A stretch of DNA of 64,000 nt from Tanypteryx hageni. Taxonomy: Eukaryota; Arthropoda; Insecta; Odonata; Petaluridae. Under the pieces are notes generated by a model. It did no database searches. It worked only from the letters and a program-made list of their open reading frames with translations, and was not told the DNA's origin. The first letter of the stretch is position 1. Each line of letters starts with the position of its first letter. The position numbers and the translations under genes were made by a program. Positions 63,601 through 64,000 of this stretch are shown here, in pieces. The stretch lies in NCBI GenBank assembly GCA_028673005.1, contig CM054116.1:146937173-147001172 (forward strand), in the 5' to 3' direction.

Positions 63601-63938
63601 GGGATTGCAATCCCTAACCAGAATGTATCCTCCACATTTTATGGAGGTTACCTGTATTTATTTGATATTTTACTTTTGTAGTTACACTTTAAATTACCAC
63701 ATTGGAATCCATTGTACTTTATACCCGTAATTGTGGATTTTATAATTCTGTCATTTCCTCATTTTTCATTACAAGTCTGATTTTTGATCACCGTCCCCGC
63801 TCTTGGCGTGAACTTCCTCTGCGCCTGGCTGACTTTGGGGTGCTGCATCGCAATGAATTGTCTGGTGCATTGACTGGGCTCACAAGGGTTAGACGCTTCC
63901 AGCAAGATGATGCTCATATCTTTTGTGCAGTAGAACAG
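1307..63938 (+). CDS. TARS1: threonyl-tRNA synthetase, cytosolic (partial, 9 exons visible)
   Basis: The product charges tRNA-Thr with threonine in the cytosol. Nine exons join without a frame break into 413 codons. Seen in order are the TGS domain (VTLPDGKQ, exons 1-2), the editing domain with its HxxxH motif (WHSTAH, exon 3) and the CRGPH motif (exon 5), and the class II catalytic core from [10 protein letters not shown] (exon 7) through MNCPGH (exon 8) to motif 2 with LHRNE and QDDAHIFC (exon 9). The Cys of MNCPGH and the His of DDAH match two of the three zinc ligands known in the family; the third lies outside the window. The N-terminal start, the rest of the core and the anticodon-binding domain are absent because the gene continues past both ends. 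Introns are 76, 42518, 81, 84, 10869, 91, 89 and 7585 bp. Sequence such as [18 protein letters not shown] favours the cytosolic over the mitochondrial paralogue. Splice sites are all GT-AG. Confidence 0.95.
1538..1653 (+). CDS. TARS1: TARS1 exon: rest of TGS domain
   Basis: Acceptor ctttag, donor gtaatg. It encodes [20 protein letters not shown] and the LELLKF strand and ends with one base of a split Gly/Ala codon. The preceding intron is 76 bp; the following one is about 42.5 kb, with a SINE tail starting within 10 bp of the donor. Confidence 0.95.
1660..1835 (-). repeat. tRNA-derived SINE with (TTA)n tail
   Basis: Read on the minus strand, a tRNA-like head carries a good B box (ggttcgaatcc, around 1778-1788) and is followed by a body and a (TTA)n tail (plus-strand (ATA)n at about 1662-1693). 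The head lies at about 1750-1835. The SINE sits immediately inside intron 2 of TARS1. No clear target-site duplication was found. Confidence 0.6.
2404..3036 (-). pseudogene. Tigger transposase, C-terminal half
   Basis: The frame resumes after the insertion with [20 protein letters not shown], then [15 protein letters not shown], where the Asp is the third catalytic residue, and HYRKK. Downstream an acidic stretch ([11 protein letters not shown]) and the tail [20 protein letters not shown] match the organisation of Tigger C-termini. Several stops and frameshifts make it non-functional. It is the other half of the copy at 7468-7859. Confidence 0.8.
3077..3147 (-). other. 71-nt tRNA-like cloverleaf module, copy 1
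   Basis: The complement can fold as a tRNA with 7-bp acceptor, D arm (GTTC..GAAT), anticodon arm and T arm with loop TTTGATT. The acceptor is extended by a further helix of about 17 bp (gaaacaggaaaaa pairing with tttttcctgtttc). It resembles tRNA-Gly in the D and T arms but is part of a dispersed repeat, so it is probably not a working tRNA gene. Confidence 0.65.
3902..3933 (-). other. hammerhead-like core at PLE terminus
   Basis: Minus strand: CTGAAGA, one T, a 5-bp hairpin GGCAC/GTGCC with a 9-nt loop, then GAAAC. This is the layout of a hammerhead ribozyme core, which PLEs are known to carry. The extra T between core and helix II, and lack of an obvious helix I, mean cleavage is not shown. 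The opposite end of the element (about 4553-4580, plus strand) keeps hairpin and GAAAC but lacks CTGAAGA. Confidence 0.5.
3978..4625 (-). pseudogene. PLE GIY-YIG endonuclease domain (fragment)
   Basis: A 215-residue open frame. The GIY-YIG nuclease signature is visible as [20 protein letters not shown] followed by [20 protein letters not shown]. In full PLEs this domain lies C-terminal to the reverse transcriptase and nicks the target. Here the RT is missing and the first ~25 residues are read from the inverted terminal repeat, so this is a truncated copy although the frame is open. Confidence 0.85.
4970..5235 (+). repeat. direct repeat pair inside composite
   Basis: A motif of about 34 bp beginning ttttttaatctatacctta occurs at about 4974 and again at about 5197, separated by unrelated AT-rich sequence. 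Its origin is unknown. The remaining DNA from 4645 to 5780 shows no coding potential that I can support. Confidence 0.45.
5781..5890 (-). pseudogene. orphan BED-type zinc finger exon
   Basis: On the minus strand, after acceptor tcccag, the frame reads [20 protein letters not shown] then [16 protein letters not shown] and ends at a consensus donor gtaaga. The C-x2-C ... H-x4-H spacing is the BED zinc finger found at the N-terminus of hAT transposases and ZBED proteins. No partner exon or hAT catalytic domain was found within the composite. At 6540-6570 'ggggtcgtccataaatgacg' resembles a hAT terminus, which would fit a degraded hAT here. Confidence 0.6.
5891..7020. other. unassigned interior of the composite
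   Basis: No coding region supported. Includes the possible hAT-like terminus near 6540-6570 and AT-rich sequence with no evident repeats. Confidence 0.4.
7305..7375 (+). other. 71-nt tRNA-like cloverleaf module, copy 2
   Basis: Same module as at 3077-3147 but on the plus strand, at the opposite end of the composite. The helix extension is gaaacaggaaaaatt with aatttttcctgtttc. The acceptor stem has one mismatch and the T arm reads ccagggtttaattcctgg. Confidence 0.65.
7468..7859 (-). pseudogene. Tigger transposase, N-terminal half of DDE core
   Basis: The frame reads [37 protein letters not shown] and ends FLTLDN. The Asp of NMDET is the first catalytic residue of the DDE family and the Asp of LTLDN is the second. 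The frame is cut right after LDN by the 4.4-kb insertion and resumes at 3036 on the far side. The usual N-terminal helix-turn-helix DNA-binding region is not seen between here and the 5' inverted repeat, so that part seems deleted. Confidence 0.85.
8308..9820. other. unassigned intron DNA
   Basis: No gene or repeat family recognised. One short perfect palindrome (ccccgcta/tagcgggg, about 8749-8775) is present. Open frames near 8736-9200 are pyrimidine-rich and lack domain signatures. Confidence 0.4.
9821..9890. repeat. (AT)35 microsatellite
   Basis: An uninterrupted run of 35 AT units directly abuts the 5' end of the PLE copy at 9891. Confidence 0.98.
9893..12010 (+). pseudogene. PLE reverse transcriptase with GIY-YIG endonuclease
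   Basis: One reading frame runs about 705 codons with a single in-frame TGA at 10922-10924. RT blocks seen in order are [75 protein letters not shown], the catalytic [10 protein letters not shown] just after the stop, and [13 protein letters not shown]-rich linker (CGKPRCLTC) and the GIY-YIG nuclease ([20 protein letters not shown] then NRMNGHR) follow, as usual for PLEs. The TGA lies three codons before the YIDD box. The 5' end lacks an N-terminal start: its first ~31 bases duplicate the segment after YIDD (10956-10986) instead of true upstream sequence. Base composition is C-rich compared with its AT-rich surroundings, which suggests recent arrival. Confidence 0.9.
12189..12214 (+). other. 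hammerhead-like core, degenerate, in PLE tail
   Basis: CTGAAGA, one A, hairpin GGGC/GCCC, then GATAAG in place of GAAA. It holds the same position, downstream of the PLE coding region, as the core in the PLE at 3.9 kb. The changed GAAA would be expected to spoil activity. Confidence 0.4.
12240..12685 (+). repeat. duplicated PLE tail with TA/CA microsatellites and hairpin
   Basis: Two related tail copies (about 12293-12370 and 12468-12560, spaced about 175 bp) each run from ggtragtg through a pyrimidine-rich stretch into (TA)n (12367-12422 and 12553-12600). Between them a perfect 21-bp inverted repeat, ggatgtcaacaaggtgttgg at 12423-12442 and its complement ending at 12516, can form a hairpin. 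From 12601 to 12685 the run becomes CA/TA mixed repeats. Confidence 0.8.
12690..15116. other. unassigned intron DNA
   Basis: AT-rich with no coding region supported. A degenerate run of ggttc/ggaac-type words lies at about 14080-14230, similar in style to the repeats at 53.6, 57.9 and 61.4 kb. Confidence 0.4.
15119..16679 (+). mobile_element. pogo-type transposon, internal-deletion derivative
   Basis: Terminal inverted repeats ccgtatttaatcgattgtaa (15119) and its near-complement ending cgattaaatacgg (16679) are flanked by TA on both sides (15117-15118, 16680-16681). The element is 1561 bp. It keeps an open frame for the DNA-binding part of the transposase and a remnant of the acidic C-terminal tail, but no DDE catalytic domain. 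Subterminal copies of cttagaatcrgtgtc occur near both ends. Confidence 0.85.
15948..16421 (+). CDS. pogo-like transposase DNA-binding fragment, 157 aa
   Basis: Residues about 5-55 form a psq/HTH-like DNA-binding domain ([36 protein letters not shown]). Residues about 60-150 form the CENP-B-type second helix-turn-helix ([18 protein letters not shown]). The frame ends HRR-stop where the DDE domain should start. In another frame just downstream (about 16405-16473) [10 protein letters not shown], a stop, then [10 protein letters not shown] is the expected acidic C-terminal tail, so an internal deletion joined the two ends out of frame. If expressed, the product would bind element ends without catalysis. 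Confidence 0.75.
   Translation: MMGRTHYSANFKRNVIAYAEETSNLAAQRRFGIDESNVRRWRRDKEKLLKCSSKRKTFGGPKQGRYHELEEILNNFVIDQRNNCLPVNSEIIQTKAREIAREHKISRSECKFSRHWVQLFMKRWGLVLRRRTSIAQKLPADYEEKLISFQLARWHRR
16682..17560. other. unassigned intron DNA
   Basis: No coding region or repeat family recognised. Confidence 0.4.
17590..18062 (-). pseudogene. mariner transposase remnant with internal deletion
   Basis: Minus strand: [40 protein letters not shown] and [13 protein letters not shown] are the N-terminal helix-turn-helix of mariner transposases. [20 protein letters not shown] is the second helix-turn-helix. It then jumps to a piece resembling the catalytic block with HHDN (here [10 protein letters not shown]). 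Most of the DDE domain is deleted and stops are present. Confidence 0.8.
18174..19740 (-). pseudogene. hAT transposase remnant (KIAA1586/ZNF862-like)
   Basis: Broken minus-strand frames in collinear order: [20 protein letters not shown] (about 19600-19480), the [20 protein letters not shown] block (about 19240-19190), [20 protein letters not shown] (about 18860) and the C-terminal dimerisation motif [20 protein letters not shown] (about 18300-18240). These blocks are typical of hAT transposases and their domesticated relatives. Several frameshifts and stops show it is dead. Confidence 0.8.
19741..20420. other. unassigned, possibly upstream part of the hAT copy
   Basis: No domain recognised. 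Its position upstream of the hAT remnant would fit a degraded zinc finger region. Confidence 0.3.
20520..20590 (-). other. 71-nt tRNA-like cloverleaf module, copy 3
   Basis: Complement: acceptor GCTACGA/TCATAGC (6 of 7 pairs), D arm GTTC-AGAGGTA-GAAT, anticodon stem TCCGC/GTGGA with loop CCGGCAA, variable AGAC, T arm CCGGG-TTCAATT-CCCGG, then A. The D and T arms resemble tRNA-Gly. Loop position 33 is C instead of the near-universal U, and the triplet at the anticodon position reads GGC. The acceptor is extended by gaaacgaga pairing with tctcgtttc. Confidence 0.7.
20828..20898 (-). other. 71-nt tRNA-like cloverleaf module, copy 4
   Basis: Identical to the copy at 20520-20590, exactly 308 bp downstream. 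Confidence 0.7.
21139..21449. other. unassigned intron DNA
   Basis: AT-rich, nothing recognised. Confidence 0.4.
21450..22689 (+). mobile_element. non-autonomous Helitron
   Basis: It begins TCTATATAAATAAAAG after an A and ends with a 16-nt perfect hairpin (CCCATCAT/ATGATGGG, 22663-22678), a 7-nt spacer and CTAG followed by T. These are the hallmarks of Helitrons: 5' TC, 3' hairpin then CTRR, insertion between A and T, no duplication. No Rep/helicase is encoded. A purine-rich tract lies inside. Confidence 0.8.
22060..22345 (+). repeat. purine-rich (G/A) low-complexity tract
   Basis: Almost only G and A on the plus strand (gagagggaggggggatgagg type), inside the Helitron. A similar tract occurs in the related repeat at 57300-57470, so it belongs to the family. 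Confidence 0.9.
23097..23593 (-). pseudogene. hAT transposase fragment (middle part)
   Basis: Minus strand blocks [20 protein letters not shown] and [20 protein letters not shown], then [17 protein letters not shown] and [15 protein letters not shown]. They resemble the segment of the hAT copy at 18672-18866 ([20 protein letters not shown]) and precede where the dimerisation domain would be. Catalytic blocks are missing. Confidence 0.55.
23990..24090 (+). repeat. degenerate short tandem repeat (caattcatcgaaaga type)
   Basis: About six imperfect copies of a 14-17-bp unit such as gacaattcaccgaaagaaca. A similar degenerate array is at about 43590-43750. No function known. Confidence 0.6.
24247..24403 (+). 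repeat. dispersed repeat family X, copy 1
   Basis: It runs from acagggtgatgaaaaattt to gtggcaacactgtaatgaa. A clearly related copy lies in reverse at 38583-38757, with matching ends. No coding content or known class recognised. Confidence 0.75.
24505..24560 (+). repeat. half copy of the tRNA-like module
   Basis: Contains acccgggttcaattcccggt followed by an agaatttttctcct stretch: the T arm and 3' extension of the tRNA-like family. The 5' half is missing. Confidence 0.5.
25081..25143. repeat. short inverted repeat
   Basis: A perfect 13-bp inverted repeat, taattattagggc and gccctaataatta, with a 37-bp loop, just upstream of the hAT copy. It may be a small foldback or the mark of an old insertion. 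Confidence 0.6.
25230..27375 (+). pseudogene. hAT-type transposase, degraded
   Basis: Collinear broken frames: a BED-like finger region with [15 protein letters not shown] (about 25335), [20 protein letters not shown] (about 26010-26070), [37 protein letters not shown] (about 26280) and the C-terminal [20 protein letters not shown] (about 27070-27130), a hAT dimerisation motif. Multiple stops and frameshifts. The Harbinger element at 27428 lies just after its 3' end. Confidence 0.75.
27637..28982 (+). CDS. Harbinger transposase (HARBI1-like nuclease), 3 exons, intact
   Basis: The nuclease cuts and joins element ends. Proposed exons 27637-27741, 27903-27994 and 28073-28982 join with matching phases into 368 residues without a stop; splice sites are gtaatt/cgtag and gtaaga/ttcag. 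The third exon holds the DDE_4 nuclease fold: the first Asp in [16 protein letters not shown], the conserved [12 protein letters not shown], the second Asp in [13 protein letters not shown], and the Glu in [14 protein letters not shown]. Upstream, [20 protein letters not shown] is the usual N-terminal helical region. The exon 1 start (ATG at 27637, MEELGIVIF) is inferred from frame and splice phase only. Partner gene: the Myb-like protein at 30100-31892. Confidence 0.88.
29096..29617. repeat. 522-bp foldback (inverted repeat) inside Harbinger
   Basis: Two arms of about 255 bp are near-perfect complements, meeting at about 29358-29366 (cccacaaggtgggcatc ... gatgcccaccttgtggg). Each arm next to the centre holds a hammerhead-like word set. 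The sequence around the centre (ctcctttagccaaacaatta, atgcatttcacccac) matches the hairpin at 42475-42605, so the two are one family. It lies between the two convergent Harbinger genes. Confidence 0.9.
29361..29391 (+). other. hammerhead-like core in the foldback
   Basis: CTGAAGA, one T, hairpin GCCCAC-CTT-GTGGGC, then AAAATGCAT where GAAA would be expected. The opposite arm, read on the minus strand, has CAGACGA, T, the hairpin, then GAAATGCAT. Each arm therefore keeps one half of the expected core intact. Confidence 0.45.
30100..31892 (-). CDS. Harbinger Myb/SANT-like accessory protein, 4 exons, intact
   Basis: In Harbinger elements this second protein binds the element ends and helps the nuclease enter the nucleus. 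Proposed minus-strand exons are 31892-31775, 31552-31459, 30618-30531 and 30444-30100, with donors gtacaa, gtaagt and gtatgt and AG acceptors, all in matching phase, giving 214 residues. The trihelix Myb/SANT/MADF-like region is [51 protein letters not shown] and [16 protein letters not shown]. The middle has [18 protein letters not shown]; the tail is Pro/Ser-rich and ends with a basic [19 protein letters not shown]. The gene was assembled by eye from splice signals, so small boundary errors are possible. Confidence 0.82.
32110..33500 (+). pseudogene. hAT (ZBED-like) transposase remnant
   Basis: Broken plus-strand frames: [40 protein letters not shown] (the first catalytic region, about 32450), [20 protein letters not shown] (about 32655) and the C-terminal [20 protein letters not shown] then VNERRSS (about 33355-33440), a hAT dimerisation motif. 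Stops interrupt it in several places. It lies just past the right end of Harbinger. Confidence 0.82.
33501..33930. repeat. unassigned, with short GC-rich repeats
   Basis: Mostly AT-rich. At 33765-33865 imperfect copies of tctgcgggtacgggt type words form a GC-rich patch. Origin unknown. Confidence 0.55.
33933..35948 (-). mobile_element. Tigger-type transposon, nearly full length
   Basis: The 2016-bp element has inverted repeats cagtaaaattcagttataat at 33933 and cagtaaaattcggttataat (complement) at 35948, each flanked by TA (33931-33932, 35949-35950). It carries a frameshifted transposase on the minus strand. Confidence 0.9.
34119..35720 (-). pseudogene. Tigger transposase, frameshifted
   Basis: From the right: an HTH region with a stop and frameshift ([20 protein letters not shown], about 35640-35700), then a 250-residue frame (35546-34794) with the CENP-B-type domain ([20 protein letters not shown]) and the DDE core. 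The first catalytic motif reads [13 protein letters not shown]: the canonical Asp of DET is Glu. The second motif, [11 protein letters not shown], is intact. A 1-nt frameshift near 34800 is followed by [20 protein letters not shown] with the third Asp. Another frame break near 34440 precedes the acidic tail ending about 34119. At least three lesions plus the Asp-to-Glu change argue it is inactive. Confidence 0.88.
35951..36001 (+). repeat. extra copy of a Tigger terminus
   Basis: Just outside the TA of the Tigger above, tgtaaactgcagttaaatga followed by ggtgcgttataaccgaatattactgta repeats the last ~45 bp of the element with about 10% changes. It is either a duplicated end or the stump of a related element. 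Confidence 0.7.
36002..37149. other. unassigned intron DNA
   Basis: No coding region. At 36690-36785 gattcga/tcgaatc words are repeated imperfectly. Confidence 0.4.
37150..37325 (+). repeat. SINE family B, copy 1 (5'-truncated)
   Basis: It begins near a B-box-like gggttcaacccc and continues tttctttccatgaaatgtca to ttttatttctcgtaa. The reverse copy at 38350-38560 matches it over about 160 bp. Confidence 0.7.
37395..38225 (-). mobile_element. non-autonomous Helitron, minus orientation
   Basis: Read on the minus strand it starts TCTTTATATATAATTAC after an A (38225) and ends with a hairpin (CGCAAAATGTTTTGCG, 37406-37421), a short spacer, CTAG and T. The interior has gtcaaatctgggaca, related to the motif in the Helitron at 21.6 kb. 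It sits between two inverted SINE copies. Confidence 0.75.
38350..38560 (-). repeat. SINE family B, copy 2 with tRNA-like head
   Basis: Minus strand: a tRNA-like head with A-box-like tggtttaggtgagtgg and B box ggtttcaatcc, then the same body as 37150-37325. It forms an inverted pair around the Helitron. Confidence 0.72.
38583..38757 (-). repeat. dispersed repeat family X, copy 2
   Basis: Reverse copy of the repeat at 24247-24403; both run between gtggcaacactgtaatgaa and acagggtgatgaaaaatt. It lies directly beside SINE copy 2. Confidence 0.75.
39360..39915 (+). pseudogene. mariner transposase remnant with internal deletion
   Basis: Plus strand: [40 protein letters not shown] and [15 protein letters not shown] are the N-terminal and linker regions of mariner transposase. 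The frame then jumps to [20 protein letters not shown], the block with the third catalytic Asp, and [12 protein letters not shown]. The first two catalytic regions are deleted and stops are present. Confidence 0.85.
40530..40800 (+). pseudogene. piggyBac transposase C-terminal fragment
   Basis: [40 protein letters not shown] and [14 protein letters not shown] match the end of piggyBac transposases: the HFP..IPP linker followed by the Cys-rich domain (CxxC). The remainder of the Cys-rich domain is frameshifted. Confidence 0.75.
40801..41369. other. unassigned intron DNA
   Basis: AT-rich, nothing recognised. The stretches 39985-40520 and 41680-42460 are likewise without recognisable content. 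Confidence 0.4.
41370..41674 (+). pseudogene. pogo-type transposase fragment with one terminus
   Basis: With two in-frame stops the frame reads [46 protein letters not shown] and [17 protein letters not shown], the central DDE region of pogo/CENP-B-like transposases. It runs straight into a terminal repeat ending gggactatactg at 41674, followed by TA. The C-terminal half is deleted. Confidence 0.75.
42475..42645 (+). mobile_element. 171-bp insertion with a perfect 65-bp-arm hairpin
   Basis: Positions 42475-42605 are a perfect inverted repeat with 65-bp arms and a single T at the centre (42540), followed by a 40-bp tail. The insert is flanked by a perfect 12-bp duplication, ctatggaaacat at 42463-42474 and 42646-42657. 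Words such as gtgggcgaaatgcat and ctccttcagccaaaaaattg match the foldback at 29096-29617. It encodes nothing. Confidence 0.9.
42658..44171. other. end of intron 2, unassigned with short repeats
   Basis: At about 43490 accatatttacccgaatccaa resembles a pogo terminus. 43590-43750 is a degenerate array of gacaaattc/caattcat words related to that at 23990. Around 43990-44030 a tRNA T-arm-like ggggtacgattcccga is seen. No gene. Confidence 0.45.
44172..44305 (+). CDS. TARS1: TARS1 exon: editing domain, HxxxH
   Basis: Acceptor ttacag, donor gtgaga. It encodes [20 protein letters not shown] followed by [24 protein letters not shown] supplies the two conserved histidines of the ThrRS editing site. 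It joins exon 2 in frame across the 42.5-kb intron. Confidence 0.95.
44387..44500 (+). CDS. TARS1: TARS1 exon: editing domain, middle
   Basis: Acceptor ttacag, donor gtgcag, 38 codons in phase 0. It encodes [20 protein letters not shown] and [16 protein letters not shown]. It is preceded by an 81-bp intron. Confidence 0.93.
44585..44728 (+). CDS. TARS1: TARS1 exon: editing domain, CRGPH motif
   Basis: Acceptor tttcag, donor gtaatg, 48 codons in phase 0. It contains [19 protein letters not shown], whose Cys and His belong to the known editing pocket. The next intron holds the RTE LINE. Confidence 0.95.
44857..47920 (-). mobile_element. RTE-type LINE, nearly full length
   Basis: Minus-strand endonuclease-reverse transcriptase with a short 3' end finishing in an (ATG)n run (plus-strand atcatcatc at 44857-44873), as usual for RTE elements. 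The 5' end is near 47920-48040. It lies in intron 5 of TARS1, opposite in strand to the gene. Confidence 0.85.
44903..47894 (-). pseudogene. RTE endonuclease-reverse transcriptase, few lesions
   Basis: Starting near 47894, an apurinic-type endonuclease is shown by [42 protein letters not shown] and [11 protein letters not shown]. After an in-frame TAA (46647-46649) RT follows: [82 protein letters not shown], then two small frameshifts (about 45665-45710) before the catalytic [18 protein letters not shown]. The C-terminal region ([40 protein letters not shown]) continues past an in-frame TGA at 45149-45151 to RTFNQE-like residues ending at 44903. The same type of sequence is found in BovB-like elements and CFDP2-like proteins. 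Four lesions only, so it is a fairly young copy. Confidence 0.9.
48050..48122 (-). repeat. tRNA-like sequence, probably a SINE head
   Basis: Complement: tggtgtagtggttagcgtg (A-box region) and gggggttcaaatccctcg (T arm). The acceptor ends do not pair well and the anticodon arm is poor, so it is unlikely to be a functional tRNA. It lies just beyond the LINE 5' end. Confidence 0.5.
48130..49179. other. unassigned intron DNA
   Basis: No coding region recognised. The left boundary of the following TTAA-type element is unclear and may lie within 49080-49180. Confidence 0.4.
49651..50898. mobile_element. 1248-bp foldback transposon with 4-bp GTAC duplication
   Basis: Arms of about 430 bp (49651-50077 and about 50470-50898) are near-perfect inverted repeats starting agtagggtgtatcaaaaaaa and atcaggatgtatcgaaaaaa. 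GTAC flanks it on both sides (49647-49650, 50899-50902). The related host repeat at 58.3 kb has a single GTAC (58520-58523) at the same place without the insert, which confirms boundaries and duplication. The 4-bp duplication would fit Sola-like elements, but no transposase core is present to prove it. Confidence 0.88.
50237..50683 (-). CDS. 148-aa open frame in the foldback, uncharacterised
   Basis: The first ~75 residues come from the right arm; the left arm encodes a near-identical N-terminal part ([34 protein letters not shown]). The unique centre adds [40 protein letters not shown] and [20 protein letters not shown]. The phrase pattern CHTQAVE..VKEVT.AS..VCG..NRDG.IR recalls the C-terminal part of uncharacterised transposon-borne insect proteins. 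I infer it is the 3' end of a transposase gene kept in a deletion derivative. Confidence 0.55.
   Translation of the reverse strand: MCNLKSLNTRISLVKDIMRGFGYFGGCSAPSKSLKNLAVFHPNVTFVSTGECSSSPGSYKNKEETDSELTTCRSFIDDPSQVSLYDAFPCHTQAVEHTVKEVTKASLSVCGAENRDGLIRNALRSRQVMPSFDTKHQFRGIDTDSDTS
51652..53402. mobile_element. Tigger/pogo-derived element without transposase
   Basis: Terminal inverted repeats cagtaaactctcgttaatcc at 51652 and cagtaaactcccgaaaatcc (complement) at 53402, with TA after the right end; the left TA is not preserved. About 1750 bp. Possible remains of a transposase N-terminus ([11 protein letters not shown], about 52125) are too weak to call. Confidence 0.7.
53590..53716 (+). repeat. 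cryptic ggtttcggtt repeat, copy 1
   Basis: Imperfect tandem ggttt/cggtt words ending ggttcgatgccctggtt. Related patches at 57900-58075 (reverse) and 61340-61485; the last ends with the same phrase. Confidence 0.65.
53720..55597. other. unassigned end of intron 5
   Basis: AT-rich, no gene or repeat family recognised. Confidence 0.4.
55598..55744 (+). CDS. TARS1: TARS1 exon: linker to catalytic core
   Basis: Acceptor tttcag, donor gtagat, 49 codons in phase 0. It encodes [20 protein letters not shown] through DHRKLGR, the usual junction between editing and catalytic domains. Confidence 0.95.
55836..56030 (+). CDS. TARS1: TARS1 exon: catalytic motif 1 region
   Basis: Acceptor tttag, donor gtaagg, 65 codons in phase 0. 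It encodes [17 protein letters not shown], the [20 protein letters not shown] helix and TSGHWAHY. At 'FFQPRG' many relatives have Leu where Gln is seen here; I read this as divergence, not damage. Confidence 0.95.
56120..56190 (+). CDS. TARS1: TARS1 exon: zinc-ligand MNCPGH
   Basis: Acceptor cacag, donor gtaagc. It encodes [20 protein letters not shown] followed by PGH and ends with two bases of a split Cys codon that the next exon completes. Confidence 0.94.
56220..57521 (+). mobile_element. Helitron-like non-autonomous repeat, possibly two joined copies
   Basis: 56340-56660 matches the interior of the Helitron at 21600-21910 (the gactccag motif, dggaaattgatattagaaa and ccctcatgttaaa blocks). 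A second partial unit begins near 57010 and ends with a degenerate hairpin (ccctcat/aatggg), a spacer and CTAG then T (57518-57522). A purine-rich tract at 57300-57470 parallels that of the first Helitron. The 5' end is not clear. Confidence 0.6.
57522..58318. repeat. unassigned, with cryptic cggttt repeat copy 2
   Basis: 57900-58075 is a reverse relative of the ggtttcggtt patch at 53590 (aaccgaacctgaaccaaaaa type). Otherwise nothing recognised. Confidence 0.5.
58323..59249 (+). mobile_element. TTAA-type non-autonomous element (piggyBac-like), copy 2, uninterrupted
   Basis: Ends ccctgcggtactcgcgt and its near-complement acgtgagtaccgcaggg are flanked by TTAA on both sides (58319-58322, 59250-59253). 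TTAA duplication and CCCT ends fit piggyBac-type non-autonomous elements. 927 bp, no transposase. A single GTAC at 58520-58523 marks where copy 1 received the foldback. Confidence 0.85.
59254..60405. other. unassigned intron DNA
   Basis: AT-rich with no supported gene. Confidence 0.4.
60406..60490 (-). other. PLE-type terminus with hammerhead-like core
   Basis: Minus strand: CTGACGA (60473-60467), T, a short hairpin GTTGC/GCAAT, then GAAAC (60452-60448) followed by ctaggtcgttttaaataaat. This ordering matches the PLE end at 3.9 kb with a different hairpin sequence. No coding part of a PLE is adjacent, so it is a solitary terminus. Confidence 0.5.
60788..61057 (+). pseudogene. mariner 5' end and first codons of transposase
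   Basis: After TA, cgaggtgctacccaaaagtt resembles mariner inverted repeats. The transposase start [19 protein letters not shown] is at about 60991-61048, after which similarity stops. The rest is deleted. Confidence 0.72.
61058..62787. repeat. unassigned, with cryptic repeat copy 3
   Basis: 61340-61485 has the aaccggttcgaatcg style degenerate repeat ending ggttcgatgccctggtt, as at 53.7 kb. Otherwise nothing recognised. Confidence 0.5.
62788..63095 (+). pseudogene. hAT transposase C-terminus (ZMYM1-like)
   Basis: [20 protein letters not shown] and [12 protein letters not shown] in one frame, a damaged stretch where the AERSFSKL motif should be, then [20 protein letters not shown] and [20 protein letters not shown] in another frame ending at TGA (63093-63095). 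This is the dimerisation tail of ZMYM1-like hAT transposases. Confidence 0.82.
63096..63775. other. end of intron 8, unassigned
   Basis: A short open stretch (63212-63358, [20 protein letters not shown] then [16 protein letters not shown]) follows an AG and precedes an aataaa-like motif. I do not recognise it and it may be chance. Nothing else is seen before the last exon. Confidence 0.35.
63776..63938 (+). CDS. TARS1: TARS1 exon: class II motif 2
   Basis: Acceptor acaag, donor gtgaag. It encodes [40 protein letters not shown] and [14 protein letters not shown]: class II motif 2 and the His zinc ligand. This is the last exon before the window ends. Confidence 0.95.
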
Positions 63939-64000
63939 GTGAAGGTTTTTCTTTTGGTTAGAACATATGCCATAAGAAACTTACTTAATCAGCTTCATTT

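Noticed and set aside
1..64000. CRISPR arrays, operons or bacterial genes
   Set aside because: No spaced direct repeats of that kind, and spliced exons and eukaryotic transposons show that this is animal nuclear DNA.

Overview
This window is animal nuclear DNA, most likely from an insect with a large, repeat-rich genome. It is AT-rich and has spliced exons with GT-AG introns, but only one recognisable host gene. That gene is cytosolic threonyl-tRNA synthetase (TARS1) on the plus strand. Nine coding exons are visible (1307-1461, 1538-1653, 44172-44305, 44387-44500, 44585-44728, 55598-55744, 55836-56030, 56120-56190, 63776-63938). They join in one open frame of 413 codons, and the gene runs off both ends of the window. 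Five introns are 76-91 bp and three are about 42.5, 10.9 and 7.6 kb; the large ones hold nearly all other content. The exact species cannot be read from the sequence. A hemimetabolous insect is a guess from genome style.

Intron 2 (1654-44171) is a transposon graveyard with some fresh insertions. In order it holds: a tRNA-type SINE beside the exon 2 donor; a Tigger element (1910-8305) split by a 4.4-kb composite (3048-7466) that itself contains a Penelope-like element (PLE, 3819-4629); a second, nearly intact PLE (9891-12422) with TA microsatellites; a pogo-type deletion derivative (15119-16679); mariner and hAT remnants; a tandem 308-bp tRNA-like repeat with its own target-site duplication (20435-21124); a non-autonomous Helitron; more hAT; an apparently complete PIF/Harbinger transposon with two intact spliced genes (27428-31998); another hAT; a 2-kb Tigger (33933-35948); a Helitron between inverted SINE copies; mariner, piggyBac and pogo fragments; and a perfect 131-bp hairpin insertion (42475-42645).

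Intron 5 (44729-55597) carries an RTE-type LINE on the minus strand (about 44857-47920), a TTAA-type repeat interrupted by a foldback element with GTAC duplications, and a Tigger-derived non-autonomous element. Intron 8 (56191-63775) carries Helitron-like repeats, an uninterrupted copy of the TTAA element (58323-59249) that acts as the empty site for the foldback insertion, a PLE terminus, a mariner 5' end and the C-terminus of a ZMYM1-like hAT.

Three signals deserve most attention. First, a 71-nt tRNA-like cloverleaf sits on an extended helix with compensatory changes between copies, and is found in both tandem and inverted arrangements. Second, hammerhead-like cores (CTGANGA, hairpin, GAAA) recur at PLE-type termini at several places. 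Third, there is an intact Harbinger transposase/Myb gene pair. All calls rest on reading the sequence by eye; no alignments or folding programs were run.
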